Part shown: positions 16,903-26,414 of the stretch, piece after piece | Layout: each line of letters begins with the position of its first letter | Position numbering within the stretch: position 1 is the first letter of the stretch | Assembly (NCBI GenBank): GCA_964636625.1 | Contig: CAZWUL010000007.1 | Location: 1-40,332, forward strand | Source of the DNA: CAZWUL01 sp964636625 | Lineage (GTDB): Bacteria; Atribacterota; Phoenicimicrobiia; Phoenicimicrobiales; Stramentimicrobiaceae | Reading direction: 5' to 3' | Length of the DNA stretch: 40,332 nt | Translations under genes and position numbers: made by a program | The notes under the pieces: generated by a model | Told to the model about the DNA's origin: nothing | Seen by the model: only the letters and a program-made list of their open reading frames with translations | The model's database searches: none

Positions 16903-17250
16903 TTATATCTCAATATACAAATCGTTATCTTTTTCCACTATTTGATAATTAACAAGAGAGCGGGCTAATCCCAGCATCCTGGTTAATGAGCTGATAAATT
17001 TTGGCCAAAGGGAAATCCATTCAACTAATTTACCATTGGTAATGTCAAATTTAGACCCGTGACAGGGGCAGGTAATGATATTTTCTTCCAATTTCCCCTT
17101 AGATAACTTGCACCCCAGGTGAGTGCATTTGTTTCTGACAGCGTAATATTTCCCTTGATAATTAATTAATAAAATAGGAATCCCATCAATTTTTAATTCC
17201 TTCATTTCACCAGGCTGTAAATTTTTCGCTCCTTCAATTTTTTTAAGCAT
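16903..17250 (-). CDS. Rieske [2Fe-2S] ferredoxin-like protein
   Basis: A 115-residue single-domain Rieske protein. The cluster ligands are C42 and H44 (CTHLGC) and C61 and H64 (CPCHGS). C47 and C63 are placed as the disulfide pair of the cytochrome bc/b6f-type cluster. There is no signal peptide or membrane anchor, so it is a soluble electron carrier or a subunit. An AAAGGAGG site lies 11 bases before ATG. It precedes the cysteine synthase gene by 48 bases and probably shares its transcript; a link to sulfur or redox metabolism is only a guess. Confidence 0.9.
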   Translation of the reverse strand: MLKKIEGAKNLQPGEMKELKIDGIPILLINYQGKYYAVRNKCTHLGCKLSKGKLEENIITCPCHGSKFDITNGKLVEWISLWPKFISSLTRMLGLARSLVNYQIVEKDNDLYIEI

Positions 17251-17527
17251 AATAATCCTGTCCTCCTTTTTATCTTTATCCGATCCTGCTTTCCTGCTGG
17301 ATTGAATAGAAAATATTTCCGAGAATTGATAGCCCTTTTAATTTACTCTTTATTAAATACGGTTTCTTTATTATGATTACATAGTTCTAACCTTGGTGAG
17401 TTTAATATTTACTCTTTATTGATAAATTCTATATTCTTTTTTCCCTGCTTAATTCTTTTAGAATGCCAATTTGAATAAATTTTCCAAGAAAATAAATACC
17501 ATATATTGTTTTCTAATTTTTTTTAAA

Positions 17528-19279
17528 TTAGCTCATATCCCGAAGTGAAGGATTTCCCAGCATATAATTTTCCTGGAATAGACAGTTAGTTTTATCTAAT
17601 TTTTTAGATATTTTCTCTAAAAACATATATAAGCATTTATTTCCAAGATTTGGATCTTCCTTAATTAAAAGTTCAAGGTTTTTCTGCTCTATAGTGAGCA
17701 GTTCGATAAATTCACTTGCTACAGCATTCACCTGATGCCTTTCATTGACAATAGCGGTTTCTCCCAAAAATTCTCCTGTGCAAATATCTGCCAGGACAAT
17801 CTCATCATTTTTTTCATTATATTTAACAATACGCAGACATCCTCTGATTATAATATAAAAAGAAGAATCCTCATCACCTTCTTTAAAGATAATCTCATCC
17901 GCCTGGTAAGCCTTCACTGCAGATATACCTGCAATTTTTTCTAATTCCTCTTCTGTGAAATCTTTAAATTCTACCATTTTCTTTAATATTGCTTTTTTGT
18001 CTTCCAGACTAATTTTTTCGTAATGCTCAGTATCAACTCTTATATCAACTTTAAATAGATTTTTTTCTTCCATTATTCTTCTTATCTCTTTTTTGTTGTT
18101 CAAGGTAAAATCTATTAATTTCTCCCAATCCTTCTGTATTTTTCTGTAAGCAGTAAAAGGATCTTTTTTGGGAATAGCCTCATACATACTTAAATAAATA
18201 TTTTTTATAGACTCCTTGCTTGCCTCGACTTCATTATTTGCCAAAGATTCCATTGCCAGCAACAAATTAGTCTTAAAAATTTTATTTTCCAGGTCATCAG
18301 TTAAAAATTCTCCAGGATATGGGAAAAAATCTTTTGCTGATACTATCCGCATGTTACTTACTTCATATTGAGAATCAATTTTAGATTTTTCGTAAATAAA
18401 CCTATAGATATCCTCTCTTGTTCTTTGCCATATAGGATGAGTCTTTTGGGGAGGTAAGTGTTTTATGCTTAATTTATTATCCAGAAAGAAGTCAAAACCG
18501 AACATTTTAGCATTAATAAGATAATCAATATCTTCCCCCCTGGTAATATTAGGATCAAAAGGCACTATCTGATATAAATTTTTATGAATGACCATAGCTC
18601 CACCAAAAACAAAAGGGGTTTGCTTAAGCCGTGGTTCACAACCAATTATCTTATCAAAAGCTTTTGATTTACATCCAAACCGATTCCAATAAGTCATCCA
18701 TGGTTCCATACTGACATCATCATAATAATTTCCATATTTATTCAAATAATAACCTGCTACCCCGTATACAGTTTCGCCATATACTCTCTTTCCAATGAAT
18801 TCCCTGGCCATATCCATAAAATCAGGGTTTTCAATCACTTCATCATCATCGATTAATACTGTAATTTCAGAATTAAGTAAATGAGAGGCAAACAGACACA
18901 TATTCCTGACATTGGCATAACCCCCTAAGCTTAATAATGAAAGTACATTTTCTTTTAATTTAGAATTTCTAGCATATTTCCTGATTTTCTTTAAAGTATT
19001 TTGGGTAAATAAATAGGTTTCTGCATCCAGCTTTACCTCTTTAATTATTTTTCTAGCTTTTTCTTCTGCTTCATCTTCTATTTCCATATTTGTTGGGCAA
19101 ACTAATATCACTAATTTAAAATCCTTCTTTTTTAAAATCTTCATACTTTCCAGAGTCCGAGCCAGGGTACCTTCTTCATCAACCGGAGTAGCGTGGTCAT
19201 AAACAATATCTCCTTTCTTGTAGCCAATCTTGTTTTCCCGTCCCCAGTAAGTAGGTATAACCACTACAGTTCGCTTCAT
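17528..19279 (-). CDS. GT2-like glycosyltransferase fused to a cNMP-binding-like domain
   Basis: A 583-residue two-domain protein. Residues 1 to about 330 are a GT-A glycosyltransferase: VVVIPTYWGRE at the start, the metal/nucleotide acidic triad VLIDDDE (D144-D146), FVFGGAMVIHKNL, and TRGEDIDYLI as the acceptor-site region. Residues about 437-560 form a cyclic-nucleotide-binding beta roll (IIFKEGDEDSSFYIIIRGCLRI, then GEFLGETAIVNERHQVNAVA). The arginine that normally grips the cyclic phosphate is replaced by Gln, so cAMP may not be the ligand. Third gene of a three-glycosyltransferase operon, 56 bases after the GT4 gene. The sugar and acceptor are unknown. Confidence 0.85.
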   Translation of the reverse strand: MKRTVVVIPTYWGRENKIGYKKGDIVYDHATPVDEEGTLARTLESMKILKKKDFKLVILVCPTNMEIEDEAEEKARKIIKEVKLDAETYLFTQNTLKKIRKYARNSKLKENVLSLLSLGGYANVRNMCLFASHLLNSEITVLIDDDEVIENPDFMDMAREFIGKRVYGETVYGVAGYYLNKYGNYYDDVSMEPWMTYWNRFGCKSKAFDKIIGCEPRLKQTPFVFGGAMVIHKNLYQIVPFDPNITRGEDIDYLINAKMFGFDFFLDNKLSIKHLPPQKTHPIWQRTREDIYRFIYEKSKIDSQYEVSNMRIVSAKDFFPYPGEFLTDDLENKIFKTNLLLAMESLANNEVEASKESIKNIYLSMYEAIPKKDPFTAYRKIQKDWEKLIDFTLNNKKEIRRIMEEKNLFKVDIRVDTEHYEKISLEDKKAILKKMVEFKDFTEEELEKIAGISAVKAYQADEIIFKEGDEDSSFYIIIRGCLRIVKYNEKNDEIVLADICTGEFLGETAIVNERHQVNAVASEFIELLTIEQKNLELLIKEDPNLGNKCLYMFLEKISKKLDKTNCLFQENYMLGNPSLRDMS

Positions 19280-19335
19280 TTTATTTCTCCTTCTTATTAT
19301 TGTTAATGATTCTTTAGAAAATTATCTTTCTTTAG

Positions 19336-20529
19336 TCAAGATATGACTTCCTGATATATTTTTTCTACTTCCTTAATAGTATTTTCCCAGGAAAAATTAT
19401 TCATTGCATATTCCTGTGCCCTCTTTTTTCTCTCTTTTTTATCAGGCCTAACCAGTTCATTAATAATTGCTTCTGCCAGGGCTATATCATCTTCTACATC
19501 AACCAGGGCACCAATATCTGCATTTATAAAATCAAGAAGACCTCCCTGGTTGGTTCCTACTACCGGTGTTCCACAAGCTAAAGCTTCTATAGCTACCAAC
19601 CCAAAAGGTTCAATTCTTGAAGGTACAGTACTCACATCCGCAATATTAAATAAATCTACCAGCTGTTCTTGATTTACATGGCCTAAAAAAAATGTTCTTT
19701 TCAACTTTAAGATATCTTTCAGTTTTTTTAAATCTTCATACAATATACCATTACCGGCTATTAAGGTCATTGTTTTTTCATTCATCTGGCTCTCATATAT
19801 TTTTGCGGCTTTTAATAAAATGTCTACTCCCTTAAAATGGGCTAATTTCCCGGCAAAGAAAACAATATAATCCGGAATATCATTTATTCCAAAACTTGTT
19901 AAGACTTCCCCTCGAGAAAGATTTTTTACTTTAAAAAGTTCGGTATCATAGCCGCTATAGACAATTTTTCTTTTCTTATCTTCTATATGGTAAAGTTCAC
20001 TGACTTCTCTGTCTACTTGCTTTGATATGGTAACTACTTTTTCCGCATTTTGGGCACCTTCCAGGGCATAAGAATGATATCTTTTGTCCTCTATGAATCC
20101 CTTCAGGTCTGTACCATGTGCTGTTGCAACATAGGGAATACCGGTCCCATATGCAGCATATGGGGCAATCCAGAGATGCTGGGCATGAATAATATCAGGT
20201 TTAAATTTCTCTGCTTCTTCCCTGGTCACCTTAACCATCATATCAATATAGGTCTTCATCTGCTTTTCAGTAAGTTCATAAAAAGTATTATTGCTCCTGG
20301 GATGACTGGTAAAACAGGGGAAATTAAAATCAACTTCATAATTTTTATTATTGTTATTCTTGAACATTATCGGTCTTATTCCAAAAATTTCCGTTGGTAC
20401 TGTTTGGTTTTCCGGAAATATTACTTTAACACTGTGTCCGATTTTGGTTAATTCTTTTGCCAGGTTTTTAGTGTAGACTCCGCTCCCTGAACCATCCAGG
20501 GGGAAGTGATTTATTATCAATATCTTCAT
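19336..20529 (-). CDS. GT4-family glycosyltransferase
   Basis: A 397-residue GT-B enzyme. The N-terminal Rossmann half begins MKILIINHFPLDGSGSGVYT with the glycine loop for the acceptor. The C-terminal half has VVFFAGKLAHFKGVD-like and the retaining-GT motif EPFGLVAIEALACGTPVVG, whose two glutamates bind the nucleotide sugar. It overlaps the upstream glycosyltransferase by four bases (ATGA) and has GGAGA as ribosome site. No membrane segment. Probably works with its two neighbours on a glycolipid, exopolysaccharide or compatible-solute glycoside. Confidence 0.9.
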   Translation of the reverse strand: MKILIINHFPLDGSGSGVYTKNLAKELTKIGHSVKVIFPENQTVPTEIFGIRPIMFKNNNNKNYEVDFNFPCFTSHPRSNNTFYELTEKQMKTYIDMMVKVTREEAEKFKPDIIHAQHLWIAPYAAYGTGIPYVATAHGTDLKGFIEDKRYHSYALEGAQNAEKVVTISKQVDREVSELYHIEDKKRKIVYSGYDTELFKVKNLSRGEVLTSFGINDIPDYIVFFAGKLAHFKGVDILLKAAKIYESQMNEKTMTLIAGNGILYEDLKKLKDILKLKRTFFLGHVNQEQLVDLFNIADVSTVPSRIEPFGLVAIEALACGTPVVGTNQGGLLDFINADIGALVDVEDDIALAEAIINELVRPDKKERKKRAQEYAMNNFSWENTIKEVEKIYQEVIS

Positions 20530-21701
20530 TTAATTATCTCCTGTTTTCCTAATTTTTCAATCAGGTTATCCCAAGCCTGCATGGTATTTTTGTATTCACT
20601 AATAACTCTTCCTAAATTATTGTAAGATTCTTCCAGTGCTTCAGGCAGTATTAAAAATCTTTCATCTTGGAGGTAAGAAGTTAAAGCCCTGGAGCCTATA
20701 ACTGATTTTTCTTTCTGCAATTTTTCTACTTCTTTTACATCTACACCCTTCAGCCAATTTAAAAAAGGATTTCTGCCAATCCACCCCAGACAGGTATAAA
20801 AAAATCTATCTCTGATAGATTTGTATTTCTTTATATCCGGGACCTTAGGATAATTTCCAAAAGTATTATGGAATATCCTGGTATCTATATCAATACATTT
20901 TTTATGACAATTATTAAATTTGATTCCCATAACAGTATCTTCCCCACGAGTTAGATAATTTTCACCTTTTACATTATACACTGTTGAAAAGAAAGGTTTT
21001 ACCTCTTTAAGGTCAGTTAATTTGATTGCTACATTTCCACCTAAAATTTTATTTGTTTCAAAAACCTTTCTCTTTTTATCATTGTCTAAATTTAAGCAGG
21101 CATGTTTTTCTGAATTTCTTAAAAACTCATAAGCATCTTCTTTTTGTAAAGATTGAAATAATTCCTTCATTCCCTTAAAAAACATAGGTGGAATAATAGA
21201 ATAGCCAGAATAATCACTGGTAGTAATAACAACATTTTCTTTCTTTAAATATTCTAAGTGCCTTCCGATAAAATCTATCTCTTTTTCTCTTACCCTGTCA
21301 TTTGCATTTACCAATACTTTAGGATAAACATCTGTATCAATAAAAAATATTGCCCCCGAACCATTTAATAAAGCCTGAATTAAGGCATAATTTCTATTCA
21401 TACCATAAGGCACTAATTTATGCTCTTTTAAGGTACGGCAATTGAGTAAAGTATCTATATTTTCTGCAGGTAAACCAATATTGATTAATGATTTTACCAT
21501 TTCCGGGGAATCATTAACTTTTAGCAAATAAACTTTCACTTTTTCCCTTAGGTTTTCTACTAAACGAAAATTACAATTATGGGAATAAACAATTATAATA
21601 CTGTAAATCTTATGATTATATTTTAAAGCATTTTCTAAAAAATCATTTATTGGCTCTAAAGAATTGAAATCTTTAGTTATTGTTGCTATGGATATCTTCA
21701 T
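20526..21701 (-). CDS. GT-A-fold glycosyltransferase (GT2-like), unassigned
   Basis: A 391-residue protein that begins MKISIATITKDFNSLEPIND and has the DxD motif in AIFFIDTDVYP (about 119), the GGNVAI strand and TRGEDTVMG, closely like TRGEDIDYL in the GT2/cNMP fusion two genes on. The two are therefore likely distant relatives that act on related acceptors. No transmembrane helix is evident. ATG with AAGGGAG upstream. It appears to be first in the operon; no clear promoter is visible in the 450 bases before it. Confidence 0.75.
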   Translation of the reverse strand: MKISIATITKDFNSLEPINDFLENALKYNHKIYSIIIVYSHNCNFRLVENLREKVKVYLLKVNDSPEMVKSLINIGLPAENIDTLLNCRTLKEHKLVPYGMNRNYALIQALLNGSGAIFFIDTDVYPKVLVNANDRVREKEIDFIGRHLEYLKKENVVITTSDYSGYSIIPPMFFKGMKELFQSLQKEDAYEFLRNSEKHACLNLDNDKKRKVFETNKILGGNVAIKLTDLKEVKPFFSTVYNVKGENYLTRGEDTVMGIKFNNCHKKCIDIDTRIFHNTFGNYPKVPDIKKYKSIRDRFFYTCLGWIGRNPFLNWLKGVDVKEVEKLQKEKSVIGSRALTSYLQDERFLILPEALEESYNNLGRVISEYKNTMQAWDNLIEKLGKQEIIK

Positions 21702-21822
21702 TAGTACTCCCTTGCATTTCTTACATTTCTTGATTTAGAAGAATTTTTATCTTGATTAATTTAGTATCCGGAGAATCATATCTATTAGATTAAATATGTA
21801 GTGGCTTAGTTATTGAAACTTT

Positions 21823-21951
21823 CTATGTGATATTGTTAAATAATGAGCTATTATGCTCTTTTATGGTTCGATAGCCTGAAGAGGAGTAGGTTCTTTTATT
21901 ATTATACACATCCTCCACCAACAATGGAAATTTTGTTTTGACTTCTTTAAA
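21823..21951 (-). pseudogene. transposase remnant (integrase-core C-terminus)
   Basis: On the minus strand one frame reads KEVKTKFPLLVEDVYNNKRT, then YSSSGYRTIKEHNSS and a stop at 21823-21825. This is the end of an IS3/IS481-type DDE transposase, in which YNxKRxHSSLGYxTP is typical. Upstream the frame meets stops at once and no inverted terminal repeats are visible. The rest of the 21702-22152 spacer shows no gene. Confidence 0.6.
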
Positions 21952-22152
21952 TTATTATTAAATCTAAGCACAAAACCCACTATGTAGTTGAGATTTGATT
22001 TTTTTCTTTAGGATAATTCAAGAACTATCCCCATGTCTTTTGCAAGAAGCACATATCAATTAATCTTTCTCAGTAAAATTCTTAATATGTAAAATGAAGA
22101 TTGAAGATTCTTTCTATATATTTATAATATGACCTACTTGTAGTGCTTGCTT

Positions 22153-23160
22153 TTAATCAAGATAATCTCGTAATTTTCTACTTCGGTTAGGATGCCTTAA
22201 TCTTTTAATTGCCTTATCCTGTATTTGTCTGATCCTTTCACGTGTTAATCCAAAATCCTTCCCGACTTCTTCCAGGGTATGGGGGTGGCCTCCGGCTATA
22301 CCAAACCTTAATTCTAAAACATGTTTTTCTCTCTGTGTTAAAGTTTTTAAAACTTTATCCAGTTGCTCTTTCAATAAAGTATCACCGGCAATTTTCTGAG
22401 GCTCAGGGGAATCTTCATCTTCAATAAAATCTCCCAAATTTCTGTCATCTTCTTTACCAATTGGACTTTCCAGAGAAATAGGATGTCGGGCAACTTTAAT
22501 GATTTTTCTGATTTTTTCAGATGGCAACTCCATCTTTTCGGCAATTTCCTCAACAGAAGGCTCTCTACCCAGATCCTGTATTAAAAGCTTTGATGCTCTT
22601 GTCAACTTATGGATCATATCCACCATATGCACAGGAACACGTATTGTTCTTCCCTGATCAGCTATAGAGCGGGTAATAGCTTGTCTAATCCACCAGGTTG
22701 CATAAGTGCTAAATTTATTGCCAAGCTTATAATTGAACTTTTCCACAGCCTTCATCAAACCTATGTTTCCTTCCTGAATCAAATCCAAAAAGAGCAGCCC
22801 TTTACCTACATAATGCTTAGCAATACTAACAACCAATCTTAAATTTGATTGCGCAAGAATTCTTTTAGCCTCCACGTCCCCTTCTTCAATTCGTTTGGCT
22901 AATTCAATCTCTTTTTTTGCAGTTAATAATTTAATTTGACCAATTTCCTTTAGGTACATCTTAATCGGGTCATCCAGATTGACTCTCTTATCAAAAGGGA
23001 TAGAATTTATTTCTGACTTGTTTATTGTTTTTATTTTATCCTGAGGACTTTTGCTTTTTATTTTCTCAGTAATCAGTTCTTTCTTATCTGCTTCCTTAAG
23101 TTCACTTACAATTGAAGTAAAAGTAAAATCATTAATATCATAAATTTTATTTGTTCTCAT
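22153..23160 (-). CDS. rpoD: RNA polymerase primary sigma factor (RpoD/SigA)
   Basis: A 335-residue group 1/2 sigma-70 factor. Region 1.2 is DPIKMYLKEIG; regions 2.1-2.4 run from SNLRLVVSIAKHYVGKGLLF to ATWWIRQAITRSIADQGRTI and RVPVHM; region 4.2 is TLEEVGKDFGLTRERIRQIQ. Region 1.1 is lacking and the end LRDYLD is complete. I place the start at ATG 23160 (MRTNKIYD), since AGGAGA lies nine bases upstream; an in-frame codon at 23199 lacks one. It directs RNA polymerase to -35/-10 promoters of the TTGACA/TATAAT type, several of which are seen in the window. Confidence 0.92.
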   Translation of the reverse strand: MRTNKIYDINDFTFTSIVSELKEADKKELITEKIKSKSPQDKIKTINKSEINSIPFDKRVNLDDPIKMYLKEIGQIKLLTAKKEIELAKRIEEGDVEAKRILAQSNLRLVVSIAKHYVGKGLLFLDLIQEGNIGLMKAVEKFNYKLGNKFSTYATWWIRQAITRSIADQGRTIRVPVHMVDMIHKLTRASKLLIQDLGREPSVEEIAEKMELPSEKIRKIIKVARHPISLESPIGKEDDRNLGDFIEDEDSPEPQKIAGDTLLKEQLDKVLKTLTQREKHVLELRFGIAGGHPHTLEEVGKDFGLTRERIRQIQDKAIKRLRHPNRSRKLRDYLD

Positions 23161-23358
23161 AACTTCTGTCTCCTGATATTTTTTCTTCAGCAATAACAAA
23201 ATTTTACTCTTCTCTTCAATAAAGCAATCATTTTCTATCTGGTAAATTAATAACTGATAATAGACATTTGTGTTTATAAATTTTACTTTGAAAATTTTCG
23301 GGTGGCTTTGGGCAGAATCAAAAATATTTTATTATTTCTTCGACCTTTTATTTCAAAT

Positions 23359-23400
23359 AAAAGAAACCCCTTCAGTTTTATTGTTAAAGGGGCTTCTTTT
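23359..23400 (-). terminator. terminator of the RRM gene
   Basis: A 14-base stem (23359-23372 and 23387-23400; core AGAAGCCCCTT / AAGGGGTTTCTT on the minus strand) with a 14-base loop lies 15 bases past the RRM stop. The distal arm ends in TTTT. Confidence 0.85.
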
Positions 23401-23415
23401 ATTCTTCAACTATAA

Positions 23416-23688
23416 TTAATATCGTCTTCGATTATCGCTAAAATCTCTTCTTGGTTGCTGTGGCTTAGCTTCATCAATCTTTAATGGTCGGTCATTAAAA
23501 TCGGTATCATGTAAAGCATCTTTTGCTTTATTAGCTTCTTCTGAAGAAGACATTTCTACAAATCCAAAGCCTTTGCCCTGGATAATATTGACACTTTTAA
23601 CAGTGCCATGATTAGCAAAAAGTTCTTCTAATTGTTCGTTAGTTACAGAATAGTTTAAATTACCTACGTACAGTTTGCTTCCTTGCAT
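23416..23688 (-). CDS. RRM-domain RNA-binding protein
   Basis: A 90-residue single RNA-recognition motif with RNP2 (KLYVGNL, 5-11) and RNP1 (KGFGFVEM, about 39-46), followed by a basic tail (QPRRDFSDNRRRY). Such small RRM proteins in bacteria bind single-stranded RNA and are often cold-induced. ATG has a near-consensus AAAGGAGGT site. A long leader with two strong alternative hairpins precedes it, and a clear terminator follows, so it is a single-gene unit. Confidence 0.93.
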   Translation of the reverse strand: MQGSKLYVGNLNYSVTNEQLEELFANHGTVKSVNIIQGKGFGFVEMSSSEEANKAKDALHDTDFNDRPLKIDEAKPQQPRRDFSDNRRRY

Positions 23689-23782
23689 CTTATTTACCTC
23701 CTTTTAAATTATTTTTTCAGTAACATTTAATTTAGAGGTAAACTAGTACAAAACTAAAAAATCTCTATTTCATTTATTACTG

Positions 23783-23854
23783 TTAATTAACCTTCTATCT
23801 AAGATAGAAGGTTAATTAATAATATTATATTTTTATATATAATATTATTAATTA
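23783..23854 (-). promoter_or_regulatory. two mutually exclusive hairpins in the RRM leader
   Basis: Hairpin B has perfect 18-base arms (23783-23800 / 23802-23819). Hairpin A has perfect 18-base arms (23813-23830 / 23837-23854). They share bases 23813-23819, so they cannot both be fully formed. Both lie inside the predicted leader of the RRM gene, which suggests a temperature- or protein-responsive switch. Hairpin B might also end lon read-through. Confidence 0.55.
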
Positions 23855-23871
23855 TTATTTATTATAGTTTT

Positions 23872-23899
23872 ATTATACACTATTTAAAAAATTTGTCAA
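23872..23899 (-). promoter_or_regulatory. strong promoter for the RRM gene
   Basis: TTGACA (23894-23899) and TATAAT (23872-23877) on the minus strand, both perfect consensus, with a 16-base spacer. The predicted start near 23865 gives a leader of about 177 bases. Confidence 0.8.
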
Positions 23900-23915
23900 A
23901 TATTTGTTTTTTATC

Positions 23916-26321
23916 TTATACATTAACAATTTCTTTATCTGTATTCAACGCATCATTATCCGGAATGTAAAAATGAAATTCGCTAACCCTTGGCAATTTA
24001 ATACCTAATGTCTCTTGCATTAATTCCTCTATTGTTTCGATGAAAATAAACTGCATATCTTTCTTTATTTCCTCCGGGACATCACAAAGGTCTTTTTTAT
24101 TTTCCAAAGGTAGCAGTATTTTTTTAATACCCGAACGATTTGCTGCGATTACCTTTTCTTTAATTCCACCCACCGGAAGAATTGTACCTCTCAAGGATAT
24201 TTCTCCGGTCATAGCCACTTTAGCATCTACCGGGATGCCGGTAAACAGAGAAGCTATAGAAGTAAACAGGGTCACACCGGCAGACGGCCCATCCTTGGGA
24301 ATAGAGCCCTGTGGTATATGAATATGGAGATCATGTTTATCAAAATGATTATTCTCCAGGGTTAGACACAATCTCGACCTGATCAAACTCTGGGATATCT
24401 TAGCTGATTCTTTCATAACATCACCTAATTGACCTGTAAGCATTAGCTTTCCTTTTCCCGGCATAAAAGCACTTTCAATAAATAGAATATCACCACCAAC
24501 AGGTGTCCACGCTAATCCGGTAACGACCCCGGGTGGATTTGATTTCTTGACTTTGTCATATCTGGATATCTCCGATCCTAATATGTCAAACAGCATTTCT
24601 TCTTTTACTGTATAAGGAATTTTTACCTCATCAACTATTATCTTTTCTGTTGCGTGTCTGGCTATAGCAGATAATTGCTTTTTCAATCCTCTCACCCCAG
24701 CCTCACGGGTATACTTATCTATAATCGCTTTTATGGCATTATCTTCTATCTTTAACTGACCAGATGTAATGCCATGATTTTCCAAAACTTCATCAATTAG
24801 ATGTCTTTTTGCTATATGGAATTTCTCAGTCATTGTATAGCTGTGAATTTGAATAATTTCCATTCTGTCTTTGAGCGGTTCTGGAATATCCCTCAGAGAA
24901 TTAGCTGTTCCAATAAAAAATACATCAGATAAGTCATAAGGTACTTCCAGGTAATGGTCTGAAAACGAATTATTCTGTTCAGGGTCCAGTACTTCCAGCA
25001 ATGCGCTGGCCGGATCGCCCATATTGGAAGCCAATAGTTTATCCACCTCATCTAATATAAATACAGGATTATTGGTGCCTGCCTTTTTGATTCCCTGTAT
25101 AATTCTGCCCGGAAGTGCACCAACATAAGTTCTCCTGTGCCCTCTTATCTCCGCTTCATCTCTTACGCCTCCAAGGCTTATTCTCACATATTCTCTCTGA
25201 AGCACCTTGGCTATGCTTTTCCCTAAACTGGTCTTCCCCGTTCCCGGAGGCCCTACCAGAAGCAGAATGGAGCCCTGCTGATTATTCTTAAGCTTCATCA
25301 CGGTTAAATGTTGAATAATTCTCTCTTTCACCTTATCCAGGCCATAGTGGTCTTTTTCTAAAATTTTCTTGGCTTCTTTAATATCTACTTCCTTTATACT
25401 GCTTTTTCCCCAGGGAAGCGCTATCAGTAAATCCAAATAATTTCTTATTACATTTGCCTCCACATTATTTGGCCCTTGATTTTCCAATTTTTCATTTTCT
25501 GTCAGTGCAATTTCTTTCACGTTTTCAGGCATGTTGGATTCATTGATCAAGGCCAGGTAATCCTTCTTTTTATTTTCAGACTGCTTCCCCCCATTTAATT
25601 CTTCCTGAATTGCTTTTAGCTGTTCTCTCAGCATTTTTTCTCGATATTGCTTATTCACTTCACCGGTCAGCTTTGCATTTATCTCCATCTGGAATTTGAT
25701 ATTTTCTTTTTGTTTAATGAGGATATCTAAAAACATTAAACATTTTTTTCTTCTGGATCTAATTTCAAACAATTCTTGCTTTTCAGAAGCTGATATGTTG
25801 ATAAACTGCATTAAATAGCTAATCATTTTTTCTAAGTCATTCATACTATTGATAAACTTAATATAGCTTTCAGAGCCGACAAACCCTTTACTGATTTCAG
25901 CAGAAAGCTTTTTAATATATTCAAGCATCTGGTTTTGCGAATTCTTATCTAAATCTTCAATATCCGGACTAATCTCATATTCGGCGATATAATAATCCTG
26001 ATCCTGCTCCTTGCTTATATTTTTAACCTCTATCCTGTCCAATACTTCTAAATTCATATCACTGGTTGTCTTTGCATCGACTATCTCCTCTATTTTTACC
26101 AGACTTCCAATTTTATATAAATCTTCTTCCTGGTAATTTTCCAGATTACATCCATCTTTTAAAAGTAGCACAATAGCATAATCATTATCCTGCTTAATTC
26201 TTGGATATATTGTGTCAGATAGTGCCCTGCTAATTCTAATGGTGCTTTTTATTCCTTTAAACAGCACGTGGCCGGGTATTGCTATAATTGCTAATTTATC
26301 TTTTACATTATTGGTACTCAT
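23916..26321 (-). CDS. lon: ATP-dependent protease LonA
   Basis: An 801-residue LonA. The N-terminal substrate domain runs to about 200, followed by a coiled region (REQLKAIQEELNGG), the AAA+ module with Walker A GPPGTGKTS and Walker B PVFILDEVDK, and the protease domain with the Ser-Lys dyad at S680 (PKDGPSAGVT) and K723 (GGIKEK). It degrades damaged and regulatory proteins in the cytosol. The start has GAGGTAAG upstream. The MarR-type gene lies just upstream, and the spacer carries GTTAG/CTAAC half-sites like those before marR, so that regulator probably controls lon. Confidence 0.96.
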   Translation of the reverse strand: MSTNNVKDKLAIIAIPGHVLFKGIKSTIRISRALSDTIYPRIKQDNDYAIVLLLKDGCNLENYQEEDLYKIGSLVKIEEIVDAKTTSDMNLEVLDRIEVKNISKEQDQDYYIAEYEISPDIEDLDKNSQNQMLEYIKKLSAEISKGFVGSESYIKFINSMNDLEKMISYLMQFINISASEKQELFEIRSRRKKCLMFLDILIKQKENIKFQMEINAKLTGEVNKQYREKMLREQLKAIQEELNGGKQSENKKKDYLALINESNMPENVKEIALTENEKLENQGPNNVEANVIRNYLDLLIALPWGKSSIKEVDIKEAKKILEKDHYGLDKVKERIIQHLTVMKLKNNQQGSILLLVGPPGTGKTSLGKSIAKVLQREYVRISLGGVRDEAEIRGHRRTYVGALPGRIIQGIKKAGTNNPVFILDEVDKLLASNMGDPASALLEVLDPEQNNSFSDHYLEVPYDLSDVFFIGTANSLRDIPEPLKDRMEIIQIHSYTMTEKFHIAKRHLIDEVLENHGITSGQLKIEDNAIKAIIDKYTREAGVRGLKKQLSAIARHATEKIIVDEVKIPYTVKEEMLFDILGSEISRYDKVKKSNPPGVVTGLAWTPVGGDILFIESAFMPGKGKLMLTGQLGDVMKESAKISQSLIRSRLCLTLENNHFDKHDLHIHIPQGSIPKDGPSAGVTLFTSIASLFTGIPVDAKVAMTGEISLRGTILPVGGIKEKVIAANRSGIKKILLPLENKKDLCDVPEEIKKDMQFIFIETIEELMQETLGIKLPRVSEFHFYIPDNDALNTDKEIVNV

Positions 26322-26414
26322 TAATCTTACCTCATTTCTAAAAATGGAATTTCTTTCTGCGCCCCAACACCCAATATTTATTCTTTATAAAATCAGGGTA
26401 TATTATCATATATT

